Translations under genes and position numbers: made by a program | Part shown: positions 10,330 to 21,234 of the stretch, one piece after another | Layout: the number at the start of each line of letters is the position of its first letter | How positions within the stretch are numbered: the stretch's first letter is position 1 | Origin: Anthostomella pinea | Taxonomy: Eukaryota > Ascomycota > Sordariomycetes > Xylariales > Xylariaceae | DNA length: 64,000 bases | NCBI GenBank assembly: GCA_963556695.1 | Contig: CAUWAG010000020.1 | Coordinates: forward strand, 6,200,001-6,264,000 | Reading direction: 5' to 3' | Notes under the pieces: model-generated | What the model was told of the DNA's origin: nothing | The model's database searches: none | Seen by the model: only the letters and a program-made list of their open reading frames with translations

Positions 10330-10900
10330 CGACTTCGTGTGCTGAGGAATGTAACCTGACCGCTCAGAGGGACAGCACGGATGCAATTAGGCGCGGATAC
10401 TTATCGGGGGCTGTAGTCCTGTGACCGGTTGGGATGGCCGGATCTCATTGCCGTTTCTGTAAGTTTGGCGATCGTGACCTTGTTAGCAGCAGTGGCGCGT
10501 CGCCGAGGCTGGTTGCAAGACGGGTGATATCATCCACAAGGCCATGGCGGCGGGATTGACAGTGCCCCTGGGGGCTCGCCCGAGTGTAGGTGCGGGCCTG
10601 TGGCTACAAGGCGGCATTGGGCACCTGGCTAGGCTACACGGGCTCGCGTGTGATGCCATCATAGGTGCCGTGATCGTCAGCATCGACTCTGGTCAAGTTC
10701 TCTGTATCGGTTGCGTACCACTCGTTACTGCCCAGACGGTGCCATACGCCCGGCAAATGAATCCGATCTGTTATGGGCGATGAAAGGGGCTGGCACGAAC
10801 TTTGGCATCGTGGTCAGTGTTACGTTTAAGGCCTTTCCAGCTCGAACCTATTCAGTTCGAAATTGGGTCCCAGCAGTGGGATGCCTTGGGAGACGCTGAA
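10330..10900 (+). pseudogene. FAD-binding (BBE-type) oxidoreductase remnant
   Basis: Residues of a flavin-linked oxidoreductase are readable in two frames: CKTGDIIHKAMAAGLTVPLG and GLWLQGGIGHLARLHGLACD (10510-10660), the glycine-rich FAD-binding core of the PCMH/BBE family, and then, after a shift near 10720, NESDLLWAMKGAGTNFGIVV and VTFKAFPA (10760-10845), the standard next block. The C-terminal substrate domain and BBE motif are absent and the N-terminus is not readable. Such enzymes often belong to secondary-metabolite or sugar-oxidation pathways, but no partner genes are near. It is a truncated, frameshifted relic. Confidence 0.65.
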
Positions 10901-12336
10901 GATATGAGTTAAGCCTATCTGGAAGGGGATATTACAAGAATATAGGTCAAGACAATTCCAAAAATCCTGCAAGATCCTTCAAAACAACACTCAAAACCCT
11001 TCGCATCGTTACAAGAAGAACAGTTTAGACGCACACGACACGTCCTCTCATTGAAATCACAACAGTACATATATATAAGTAAAAGAGTACCTGTATAAGG
11101 CTGCTGCAGTATACCAAATAAAACTGCTTAGCCTTGACCGCAGGTACACCCCCCGTTGCTAATAGTGGTGATGATTTGAGCGTGCAAAGATTGATCATCT
11201 ATCTTCTGGGTGGGTCAGATACCCTTGCGTCTCTGCGCCACTGGAGATCTTCCGGTGTCAACCTATACTTCCGGCTCCCATTCAACAACGGTCTCCCAAA
11301 CTTGCAGCAATGGGGAGCAGTAGGGAGCAGTGGGGAGCAGTGGGGAGCAGCTATCTGACAGGTGCTGCCACCTGCCAGCCAGATGACAGCTGGCAGCCAG
11401 ATTTGAAGAAGAAAAAAAGGCTCCAAACGACCCGTCTCTATTGTTATCAAGAGCCGCTCGGCACGGCACGGCACCCAGTCTTGTTGGCGAACCTGGAGAT
11501 GGTTTTCAGTGAAGCGTTTGGTGAGCAGGTGAGTTAGATTTGGTAGCAAGAAACCAAATTCAATTGCCCACCACCCGTATTTGATAGACTGGTGCATGCT
11601 GCACCACCAGACACAGTAGTTAAATGCTAATATTTTATAGGGGGATACTCGCCCCCCACAAGCTACAAGCAGTAAAGAGGTCAAAAAGAGCAGATCAAAT
11701 ATGCTGTCTAGATTTACGAATCAAAAAGCATAAGCAAGATGCTCACGGTGCCCTTACTGACTAATTACGGTAGTTTTAATCAGGCCAAAGACTAACTACA
11801 AACTAGAAAAACCTAAATAGCAACAGTTCCCGGCTGTGCCTTGCTTTCTCGAAAAAAGTAAAGAATCGCTCTTCTCTGTGGGGCACCACTTCTGCGTTAC
11901 ATTCAAACTTATAAAGCTTACCGGGTGTCCCATTCATTCTTTGATTTAATCGAGAATACCGCTTTAAGAAGTAAAGTTGAAAAATTACCAGCTGAGTTGA
12001 TGCTCATGGTAGAGGCGAAATTCACCATAGTGTCCCTGGGGCAACTTCTATTAAGCCATTTAGTGAGGCTCGATCCACATAAAGATATAGACAATCAGAC
12101 CACGGATAAGGGAAGACAACGAGCTATCAGCCGTGCCTTCCACTTCTCATCCTATTTGACTTTTCTAGGTTTACAGCCGCGATTGTGCCTGGACGCATTT
12201 CTCAAGCATCGCTTCAGCTGTGTATGCCAATCGGACATATCTAACCAGAATCACCACCAACGCGTCCACGCGTTGTCAAAATGTGGTATGGTGAAGGAAA
12301 GAAAGCACTTCCTTTTTGAACGCGGGTATCGGCTTT
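10901..12336. other. intergenic, AT-rich in part; no gene recognised
   Basis: 10910-11130 has a TATATATAAG string and an AATAAA and could be an old solo LTR, but has no clear ends. 11925-12359 (plus) is a 144-codon frame that opens on GTG; its first ATG is at about 12000, and a LPAELMLMV stretch gives only a faint F-box hint. I would not call it a gene. Confidence 0.35.
11311..11350. repeat. 10-bp tandem repeat, four copies
   Basis: Four head-to-tail units of TGGGGAGCAG (second unit TAGGGAGCAG). Confidence 0.9.
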
Positions 12337-12845
12337 CTATAGGCTTGTCGTGGTATTAGGCAAAGTCACCGTGTCCTGTTCGGGTAGTGAGGTGGCGAGT
12401 ATTACGGTATTACATAATACCTCCACATATTTATGTACATATATATCTCTAGCTTCCCCTTTCTCTTCCGACATTGCCTCTTCTTCCTTAGATATCGTTG
12501 AATCTAGATATTTCAACCCATCAGCCCTGACCAGCGCAGCTGCAGGCCTGATTGTCACAGCGAGGTAGCGATGGTTCTTAATAAAGCGGATAATCGGGTT
12601 CATATTCGACTCGACTGTGATGTACTTGGCGGTATATCCATGCTCGATTTTGCGCATCTATCCCAGGCCATCTGCAACCATAGTGTATAGAGCTGGCGCC
12701 GCGGTCTTAAAGTCGCGAGGGACATCCCATTCGATTAGATCCTTTCCATTTACCTGTGCCGTGACCTCGACGCCGGGAAATGTGTCTATGGTAGGCCACT
12801 TCAATTGCCATCCTCGTAGAATACAGTCGTCATCACCTGTGTAAG
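12337..12845 (-). pseudogene. hypothetical protein resembling the fungal DUF7918 family, with nonsense codon
   Basis: One minus-strand frame spans the interval with a single TAG. Before it: WPTIDTFPGVEVTAQVNGKD and DVPRDFKTAAPALYTMVADG; after it: MRKIEHGYTAKYITVESNMN, then RYLAVTIRPAAALVRADGLK. The order (PGxEVTxxVNG, KYIxxxS, xxVxIxxxADG) resembles small DUF7918-type proteins of fungi, which have no known function; this is a weak, memory-based match. The TAG would be CAG before a C to T change in CpA context. No clear start codon. Confidence 0.35.
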
Positions 12846-13554
12846 GTTTTGACCACGCGTTCGCAAGCGTCCCGTGTCTCGGTCCTGATCACGCATAGTA
12901 GCAGTAAATATCGACTCTGTTGGATCCATGCGATTCCAGACTGCAAACCATCTATACCAGGACCCACATGTATGATTAGATAAGATAAGATAGTGGATTG
13001 AGAGGGCACTTGGCCAGACCTTCGAGTCCAGCTAGATTCCTCTCAATCCAACCATCAGCAACATCATGACCTTGACCCCATACTCGAGTATTATGATTGA
13101 TCGTTCAAGCCTGTTCTAAAGTCATGTCTAAAGCTCTACAACGAGGTAAACGCTATAAGGAGCCCACCAGCTCCTCAAAACCTAGCCCCAGTACTGGCGG
13201 CACCCTCTCAGGAAGAAACAACACCCAGCCCCAACACCTGTGCCATGGACAGCATCATAGTGGCAAGTGTGAGTACACCCAAAATCAACCTCACAGACGG
13301 TGAATCCACGGCAGAGGAGGGGCCAGAGGAAGCCAACAACCTAGATAAGGAGGATACGGAGATGACCGGTCTACTCCCTCTCCTAGAAGAATCACAGCAG
13401 GGCACAGGATCCGCGAGGAGACCTCGCCGCCAGCAAAATCAAGTCGACTTTACTGGTAATAATGTCAGCTTAGCCTTTGAGTGCCACTCAGACCTCCGGG
13501 ACTAGGCTCCCCCGGGTCCCTAACCAGGGACAAGGCGGTCAGGGGCACCACAGA
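12846..13554. other. no recognisable gene
   Basis: Short plus-strand frames (13097-13303 and 13245-13505) are Ser/Glu/Gln-rich with no motif. They sit directly upstream of Myb-like copy B1 and may be a degraded 5' part of that duplicated unit. Confidence 0.35.
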
Positions 13555-14030
13555 CAGAGGATCAAGCTCTAGGAATGCTTTGACACGAAGCCCAAGGTAT
13601 GCACTCCCATTCGACGTTACCCTTCTTCATTTCGCGCATGGCGCCATATGATACGAGCTAACTCATCCCCGGGTCAACTGGGAGAAGCTTGCTGCCAGAG
13701 CCGGCTTCAAGGACGCTGCCGGAAACATTCCTCAAGCCCAACGGCCCCAATACCTCCCCGACCACCCGAGGGAAATCCCACGACATCGAGCACCGTCTCG
13801 TGCGAGCCGATGCCTGGCATGACGTCAAAAGGGAAGAGAGTAGCTATACTGATAGCTCTTTCGCCAACGACATATACGATATGGAGGACGGTGAGGTCTG
13901 ATGCATACTCGGGAAATGCTCGCACATCATCCAGGAACGGATTCATAGTTTGATAGCCCAATCAGGAAATGCATACGATCATTTGGATCGGAGACGGGGC
14001 AAGAAAATACATTTGGGTTTCCCAGTGCGC
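13555..14030 (+). pseudogene. small Myb/SANT-like family, copy B1, with shared 3' flank
   Basis: Exon-1 end (KL-stop-ECFDTKPK, TAG as in copies A and B2), intron with GTATGC donor, and exon 2 starting VNWEKLAARAGFKDAAG. The acceptor is CGG instead of CAG, and a deletion of about 17 bp after KDAA shifts the frame, so the acidic tail is only readable in the other frame (EESSYTDSSFANDIYDMEDG). The 3' flank to GGGTTTCCCAGTGCGCTT (about 14030) is shared with copy B2, which marks the edge of the duplicated unit. Confidence 0.6.
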
Positions 14031-14165
14031 TTATATTCACCACTTTCCCTATCTTTTCGTTCGTTATTCGCTCTCGGGTTGCGATAGGCTAAATGCGAAA
14101 ATTACTGTTGATGTGAAGATGCGGGCGCTGGAGTCGGTCAGGTAGCGGAAGGGAACGTTGCTACA

Positions 14166-17100
14166 CTAACCCACCATAAGTCTCCGAGCATCCCCGCGTT
14201 TACACCAAAAGGCCTTCCCTTTACGCTTTTCGGCCTTCGTCGCCTCAAATGCCTCCTCATCTGCACTAACGCCCTCCGGTGGGCTCCCATGACAGATGAC
14301 ACACATTTCCGCCGCAACCAGTTTTAATGTACGCTTCGTGAAAGAACCGAGGCTTAGGTAACAAGAGCGTTCTTTCAAAACTTGTATTACCATCGATAGG
14401 GGCAGGTCCGGAGCATTCGAACCTCTTGGATATACAGCAAGTGCATGCATGGACCAGAGTTGGAACTGATCTTCTTGCCTAACAGACCTTAACTTCATGA
14501 CTCATCCAGGAAATCCCCATCACACAAGATATCCCCTGCCAGCATCCTCCCTACATGTGTTTTACTGATATCCTGCCGATTACGACGAACATTGGCCATA
14601 ACAAAGTGAAGAAAAGCGGTCGGGCTCCGCGTAAAGCCGCAGTCTGGGTACACTGCGCTCTGGCCAACGAAACCGTCCTCGCCAAGGTCAGAGCTGCTGT
14701 TGTTGGGAACAACCGAGAGACCCAGGTAGGCGCAGGCGTGCCTGTACTCGTGCATAGACTGGAAGTATAGCTGGCCCGCGAACAGGTTAAGGTGCATCAC
14801 CTCTGTGCGGGGAGCAGTCCAGGGCGACGACTCGGGCGGCGTGACGTTGAGGCTCAGGTGTTGCAGTGAAGGGAGAGACAGCGTGTGACGGGAAGCGTAG
14901 ACACGCAGTCTAACGTGGCTGCTCTTCTCAATGCGCGGGAGGAGCTCATTCGCCTCGTAGGGGCTGAGCACTACCAGAATGCTTAAAGATTCAAGGGACA
15001 GGATCTATTGCACCGGCCGATAGAATACGTCCCTGTCAGACCCAGAAGGAAGAACGACGGTTCGGGAAAAGTCGGCTGTCACGAGCAACTGGCGTCCAAA
15101 GTGATCGAGTCGAATTGAGTGGGCCATGCTACTACGTTCGAAGGTGCGGAAGGCTGCGAGGAAGCCTTCCTTCCTCGGGACGCCACCGCTTTCGACCAAC
15201 GACAAGACGTTGGGGTGCAGTGAGTGCTTCTCAGGTTGCACCCCAGGAGGTTTTTCAACCTGTCTCTCCTGCTCAATCTCCGGGGCCAATTCGCGCTCTT
15301 GTTCCTGCAGCGCACCGCGTTAGCAGATGCCCACAATGCTGATGGGTGCAAAAATGTGCGTGACTCTAACCCATGGGCGTGGAGGTTGGTAATGCAATCA
15401 TTCAAGAAGGCCGGCGCCTCAACTATACACCCTTGAAGGATAGAGGCAGAGGTATCCAAGTGCTGACGTGGAGTCCCACGACACTTGTGGCAGAAGCAAC
15501 GAAATAAAGGGGCTTACCTCTTGAAAAGAAGCCGAATCAAAATGGGCAAGTTGGAAGCGTTCACACTTGTCCTTTATAGCATCGATTTGATCGTGACGAC
15601 CGGCCAGCAGGGGATTGTTGAAGTGCTCTTGTAGCACTTGGCTGGCGTTTCCCCCTTTGGGGCAATATCGCGCTTCCAGGCTCATTGCCTCATCTTCGAA
15701 GTAACTTGCAAGATCATGGCCGGAAATGTCGTCGACATCGCGGGTCTCTACCTGAGTCGTCCAGATGGCTTCTTGCCGCTGGTGTCGCAAGCCTTGCATA
15801 GCCCACAAGGGAATGCTCTTGCGAGATTCGGCCCACGTCTCTGTAATTGACCAACAGAGAACGTCAGAAACAGCGAGAGACGCTCCGTCCATAATGTTGC
15901 AGACCTCCCTTATCCTCATCTGGATCTCTGCGGGTACAATGAAGGTAATAGACTGACCCTTACCAAGTTTTCTCAGTCGCATGCAAGCTAATGTCACGAG
16001 TTAGTCAGTCTCAGGCCAGTAATGGAAGTCAATTTAAGTTTCAAAGACGTGCACCTGCTTACCTTGCACGAGCCAATCTTTCGTCAGCTTAGGCCCAAGA
16101 ATCGTGGCAGCTCGATAATCGTCTGGGAGAATCAAGTTGATGCCTCGAGTATGAGCCTCATCAAGGAACACAAGGCAAGCATCTGTATTACCGGCAAAAG
16201 GAGAAGCATGGAACGGCTCCACGAAGCCTGCTCTATTCAGGACAAGGATATCGTCTTGCTTGTCCAAGAAGATGACTGCTTGCTTCTGAGCGCTGGGTGT
16301 AATTCCAAGCCACCTGCGGGCAACTTGTTCGTTGTTCAGGTCCACGATGAGGGCGCCGACGTCGAGGATGACCTGGATAGGGGGCTTGTTGCTTTTTATA
16401 GACTCTAGAAGGGATCCGCTACCAATTTCAGCGTCGAGCTCCTTCACCATGTTTTCCGAACGAAGCAGGCATTGCAAAACAGATGCATTGGTGTGTAGTT
16501 ACTCCGGTAGATCAATGTGTTCTACCTCGATTGGCAGAACCAATTTCGAGTCGCAAGTACCGCTGAAACCCGTGATGGGGTGTCGTTTAGGCCTCGCCAA
16601 GTCCCAGCCAGAGGCAGACAACTTTTTGGGGAACTCGACCATCTCCTGTGGAAATACGACAGTGCGGAGGTAGAAGTCAACGACGGTCTTGGTTTGTCGC
16701 AATGCCGGATACACACGCGCGACACACTGAGCGCGGTCCTTGAGGTTGACCCCGGCAAGCTGGTGGTAGACCTGCTCCAGGCTAGGAGACTCCTTCACCC
16801 AATCTCCATATGCCATGGAGCCTTGGTCGGATCGTCCCAGCTGCTCAAATGCCGTGTCAAGCGCCTCTTCTGACAAGCCACCATAATAGTGGCTTAAACA
16901 CGTAAGAACTATGACTATGTCTGGATGGCTGAACTCGGACCTCGGTGCTGGCGAGTCCTTTGCGCGGTAAGGGACGGCTAGCATAGTTGGCAGACTGCGT
17001 TTGGCGATGCCGTAATTCACACGCCATCGTTTCTGGCCAAAAGCAAATGCTAGGACGCCCCCTACGAACAAGCCTTTCAGCAGGTAGAGGACGTTGCGGA

Positions 17101-18058
17101 TTTTGTCGGAGAAGAAGCCATGTCTTCCGGTCTCTCCCAGACGAACGTCATCCTCGTCCATGCCGACCTGTGTAATGTACTTGAACACAATTTGCCGAAC
17201 TTGGGAACTTTGGTGGGCAAGCGCGAGACCGTGGATTCCCTTGTCACGAATGTGCCGGGCGACAGACTGGAGCAAAGAGTCTGCAGCGGCTACTCGCAGG
17301 AAGCGCAGTAGCGGGAACTGCCCGTTCCGTCCAGGTGCCCGTAAAATACCATCGGGATGTTGGTGCATGGCCTCGGAAGCATACGAGTTGATAAGACCTA
17401 GGACCTCTTGAATGATGATCCAGCGCTCGGGGCTCATGTCGATGGCTTTTTGCATTCCAATGGTGTAGACTAGCTCGAACTTGACGCTGAAGTTCTCATC
17501 ACTCTCGTCAATAATGTAGCGCGAATGGTCTTCGACATATTGTTGCAAGCGAACCATGCCCTTCCCAAGAGCTGCATCCGACCTTCCCGTTGTGTTGGTG
17601 CCGACGAGCTCCAAGCCCATCAGCTTGAACGAGAGCACCTCTTCAGGCTGTATCATGAGGACACCGCCATTTGTCATGCATGATTGCAACATATTCCTGA
17701 TCAACTCGAGCTTCTGGTGATCCATGATTACTGATCGCGAAAACGGCAGGAAATGCACCTGCCGATCAAGGAGCCCGCCCAACTTGGTGACCAGCATGTG
17801 TCGCATCTGCTTGGACTGTGGCTTTGCGACGATTACGCAGACAAGTCTTGTTCCGTCGGCCAGATGTACAGCAACGATCTGCACGATCACTGAAGACTTG
17901 CCCTCCCCCATATTCAGTTGCATGACTCGGCTCTTTGAATTTGTGTTGAGGAGCATCGAGGTTGCTCTGCTCTGCATCTCAATGTTTGACGTTGACGACC
18001 GATTTCTGAACACAACAATCGGGAGCTCTGACTCGCAACTCCTGATATGGGCCTCCAT
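14166..18058 (-). pseudogene. DUF3638/DUF3645 giant protein, C-terminal half
   Basis: C-terminal part of the large (about 3000 aa) fungal DUF3638 protein, often labelled ubiquitinyl hydrolase-like but of unproven function. Exons 18058-16063, 15987-15518 and 15304 to about 14495 splice in frame (introns 15988-16062 and 15305-15517). Landmarks: SRVMQLNMGEGKSSVIVQIV (DUF3638 Walker-A-like start), VIVAKPQSKQMRHML, DLARPKRHPITGFSGTCDSK, VFLDEAHTRGINLILPDDYR, LTKDWLVQ/ACMRLRKLGKGQS, EEQERELAPEIEQERQVEKP, LVVLSPYEANELLPRIEKSS, MHLNLFAGQLYFQSMHEYRH. Broken by CAA to TAA at about 16497 (IDLPE-stop-LHTNA) and TGG to TAG at about 15005 (FYRPVQ-stop-ILS), both RIP-type, and by loss of everything before DUF3638. 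The upstream piece lies on the other strand at 18070. Confidence 0.85.
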
Positions 18059-18069
18059 CGTGGTTCAAG

Positions 18070-19345
18070 AAGGCGAGGACAATCGAGCAATGCGTGAGCC
18101 ACATGTCGCACGGCTTCAGCTCCGCTCCAAGCGGCTTCTCTACCGCAGCTATGCCATCTTATCCCAGAATGGCGTTGCTCTGGACGCTGCGGTCCAGAAA
18201 GCGTGGTCTGGCTATGCGCCGAGTAAAGTCGGCTGGTCGACCCAAGCCAAACACTGGGTTACCACGGAGATGGCCACTGCTGCCCATGTCCACTACAATC
18301 TTTTGAGTGGCGAGCTTCTCGTCAATGGTCTGCCGCTCGACCAGCCACCGGCCGATTATCGCAAGTCGACTTTGTTCCAGACTCTTTTTGGCGATGCTAC
18401 AGTTGAGGTCATGCCTGCTTCAAACCCGGGCTTCCAATTTTCAACCAAGCGCAGCTTTGGAGGGTGCGCTGTTGATCTTGGTATGCGAGCAGGGCAGTTG
18501 CTGGTGCGGGCTACGACAGAGCGTGGTATGTACGAGACAGTACCATCCAGCGTGTTGAAGGGCAAGTATCCACACCACTTCCTGAATGACTATGTGCTCT
18601 GGCGCAATACGGCAGACAAGAGCGTCAAGTTCCTCTCGAAAGAGAATGCTTGGAATTTCAACCAATCCTCGCAATGGATGCTGTCGCAACCTCAAGCCGA
18701 TTCTCGCTGGGAATTGAGCAGAAGCGGAGTCCGCGTAATCAGCACTACTCAACAGACTGCGAAGGCGCTGGCGTCCGTTCTCCAGCCTCTGGCAGATATC
18801 ACGCAAATCCACTGCTTGCTCCAGCCGGACGACACTCTGCTCTATGCGGAAATTCCCCTCCTATGTCTCAGCTTCAGCCTGCAAAGGGGAGGGCGCTTAC
18901 TACATTCCCAAGAACATCGCCCAATGTTCGTTGATGCTGATCAGTCCCTTGGCGCCTTCGTCGGTTTCCAAAACAAGTTAATGCTGAAGGATGAGCGCAG
19001 CAGCGACCGCATTGCATTGGTACTCGAGTCTGACTTGCAATACAACAAGGAGGGCCATCATGTTGAGGTCCGCGTCAAGGACAAGTCAGAGTCTAAGGTT
19101 CATGTCGTCAAGGTGGACAGCACTCTCCATCGCCTTCTCGACAACAACGACTTAGACTGCAAGCTTTTCCTGGCGTACCTCCATGCTCTTATGTCGCATT
19201 GTCTCCCGGATCCTGCGACGCTGCACACCGGTACAGAGCAAGCGTTCACACTCCTCCGATCGAAGGCAGTCGAATCGTTCACCCAACTATCTCCATCATT
19301 GGAATTCAGGTCACGTACATTAAATAGGTCGTCGCCTAATCCGGT
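18070..19345 (+). pseudogene. DUF3638 giant protein, middle segment, opposite strand
   Basis: An open plus-strand stretch of about 420 codons matches the part of the DUF3638 family that normally precedes the DUF3638 domain: HYNLLSGELLVNGLPLDQPP, TLFGDATVEVMPASNPGFQF, VDADQSLGAFVGFQNKLMLK, DCKLFLAYLHALMSHCLPDP, TGTEQAFTLLRSKAVESFTQ. It runs left to right, while the DUF3638 domain itself runs right to left from 18058, so the two 5' ends meet at about 18060. No stop is seen inside it. It ends without a proper terminus near 19320 and is followed within 100 bp by the truncated aldehyde dehydrogenase. The open frame to the left of 18070 is antisense to the other half and not real. Confidence 0.8.
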
Positions 19346-19429
19346 GGGCAGTTCTGCCCAGTCGCTCATCTTGTAGATCGCTTATAATTCTACCAGTTGC
19401 GTTGTATTATACCGAGTGATCGATGGCCT

Positions 19430-20681
19430 CAAGCCATCGAATGCCTTGAGAGCGGAAAGTCTATCTCGACAGCCAAAGAGGAAATATTTGCCGTTATTGG
19501 CTGCCTCAGATATTACGGCGGCTGGGCGGACAAGATTGAGGGCAAGACTCTCGACATAAACCCAGAAACACTGCACTACACCAGACAGGAGCCGGTATGT
19601 TACATGCTAGAGTAGGCTCAAAAAGGAGTGGGAGTAACTGACATTCTCGTAGCTCGGTGTCTGTGGCCAGATCATCCCGTGGAACTTCCCAATGCTGATG
19701 TTGGCCTTCAAGATTGGACCAGCACTTGCCACGGGTAACACAGTCGTTGTGAAGACCGCAGAGCAAACGCCGCTCGGGGCGCTTGTTTTCGCCGACTACG
19801 TTAAGCAAGCTGGTTTCCCTCCTGGCGTGCTGAACATCCTCTCTGGCTTCGGCAAGGTTGCTGGTGCCGCCATCTCCTCCCATATGGGAATCGACAAGGT
19901 AGCATTCACCGGTTCCACCGCTGTCGGGCGTACCATCATGAAGGCGGCAGCAATGTCCAACCTGAAGCAAGTGACCCTGGAACTTGGGGGGAAGTCGCCA
20001 AACATCGTTTTTAGTGACGCCGACATCGAACAGGCAGTCTCCTGGGTCAACTTCGGTATTTACTATAACCAAGGTCAGTGTTGCTGTGCCGGTTCTCGCG
20101 TTTACGTTCAGGAGAGCGTTTACGACGCGTTTATTGAGGCATTCAAAAAACGGGCTCAGGCAATTTCGGTTGGAGACCCCTTCGATGCAAATACATTCCA
20201 GGGCCCTCAAGTCAGCCAGCGGCAGTTTGACAGAATCATGGGATACATCGAGGAGGGCAAGAAGAGCGGTGCAACGGTCGAGGCCGGGGGCAAACAACAA
20301 GGAAGCAAAGGTTACTTCATCCAACCAACCATCTTCAGCAATGTCACTGCAGATATGAAGATCATGCAAGAGGAGATATTCGGGCCCGTTATTGCCGTCG
20401 CCAAGTTCAAGACCGAAGAGGAGGTCATCAAAATGAGTAATGACAGCCCATATGGTCTGGCGGCAGGCGTCCACACAAAGGATCTCAATACGGCCATCCG
20501 GGTCAGCAACTCCTTGCTTGCGGGTACCGTCTGGGTCAACTGCTATAACATGGTGCATCACCAACAGCCATTTGGTAGATATAAGCAGAGTGGCATCGGT
20601 CGCGAGCTTGGCGAGGCAGCGCTGGCAAACTATACACAAACTAAATCAGTTGCGATTCGCCTAAGCGGTGCCCTATTCTAA
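19430..20681 (+). pseudogene. aldehyde dehydrogenase, N-terminus missing
   Basis: Two exons (about 19430-19593 and 19653-20681, intron 19594-19652) encode the NAD-dependent aldehyde dehydrogenase fold from about residue 100 on: CLESGKSIST, RYYGGWADKIEGKT, then [27 protein letters not shown], the catalytic Glu in [14 protein letters not shown], the catalytic Cys in [29 protein letters not shown] and [20 protein letters not shown]. The C-terminus is complete and ends in TAA at 20681. The first roughly 100 residues, with the start codon, are absent; the DNA there is the end of the DUF3638 piece. Reading frame is otherwise undamaged, so truncation looks recent. A shortened protein could be made from an inner ATG (19692) but would lack part of the cofactor domain. 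Confidence 0.85.
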
Positions 20682-20699
20682 GTCATGCGTCAAAGGAGG

Positions 20700-21060
20700 C
20701 CCGACTTGTGTAGTGGGATGTTACAGACCAACAAGACTACAGGCCCGTTGGCAGGCCTGAAGGGAAGGTGGCCTACGAACAGGCCAAAGCGGAACAAGGA
20801 CGCAACACGGAACCAACCCCAAGTGCGCAGTCACGTGATCAGGGGATAGAGGATCAGGTAACCAGACTATGCTCATGTCAGCTCAATGAGCAACGGTGAG
20901 CACAACCCCATCAGTGTGGGAGAGATTGGATATATAAGGAAGGACATTTCCTAGCTAGATACAAAGACAGTCTCTATCTCAGTAAAAAATCTAAGCATCT
21001 TAGTCAACCCTAAGGCGGGAGAAACCTCCTGATCACTCGACTATCAATGAACCCAGTTCA
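20700..21060 (+). repeat. possible solo LTR
   Basis: Begins near TGTAGTGGGATGTTACAGAC, contains GGATATATAAGGA followed by a run of short C/T-rich and A-rich stretches, features of a fungal LTR with its TATA box. Neither a clear CA end nor a target duplication was found, so this is only a suggestion. Confidence 0.25.
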
Positions 21061-21234
21061 GACCAAGCCCCAGCATCTGAGTGTCTATGTTGGACGTTGC
21101 ACATTTCGTTCTATAATGCAGACGAAACTACATGATTAGAAGGCGGCCCTGAAGCTGAGAGTCACGTAATTTGTTCTTGTTCAAGGTGCCCAGTTTAAGC
21201 AGAGAGACAAGGCAGCGACGATCACAGATATATC

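Noticed and set aside
11925..12359. 144-residue protein
   Set aside because: Begins with GTG, which is not expected to start translation here, has no recognisable domain beyond a faint F-box hint, and lies in degraded DNA.
17724..18069. Plus-strand coding sequence continuing left from the DUF3638 middle piece
   Set aside because: This stretch is antisense to the well-conserved DUF3638 domain on the minus strand; only the part from about 18070 has family similarity.
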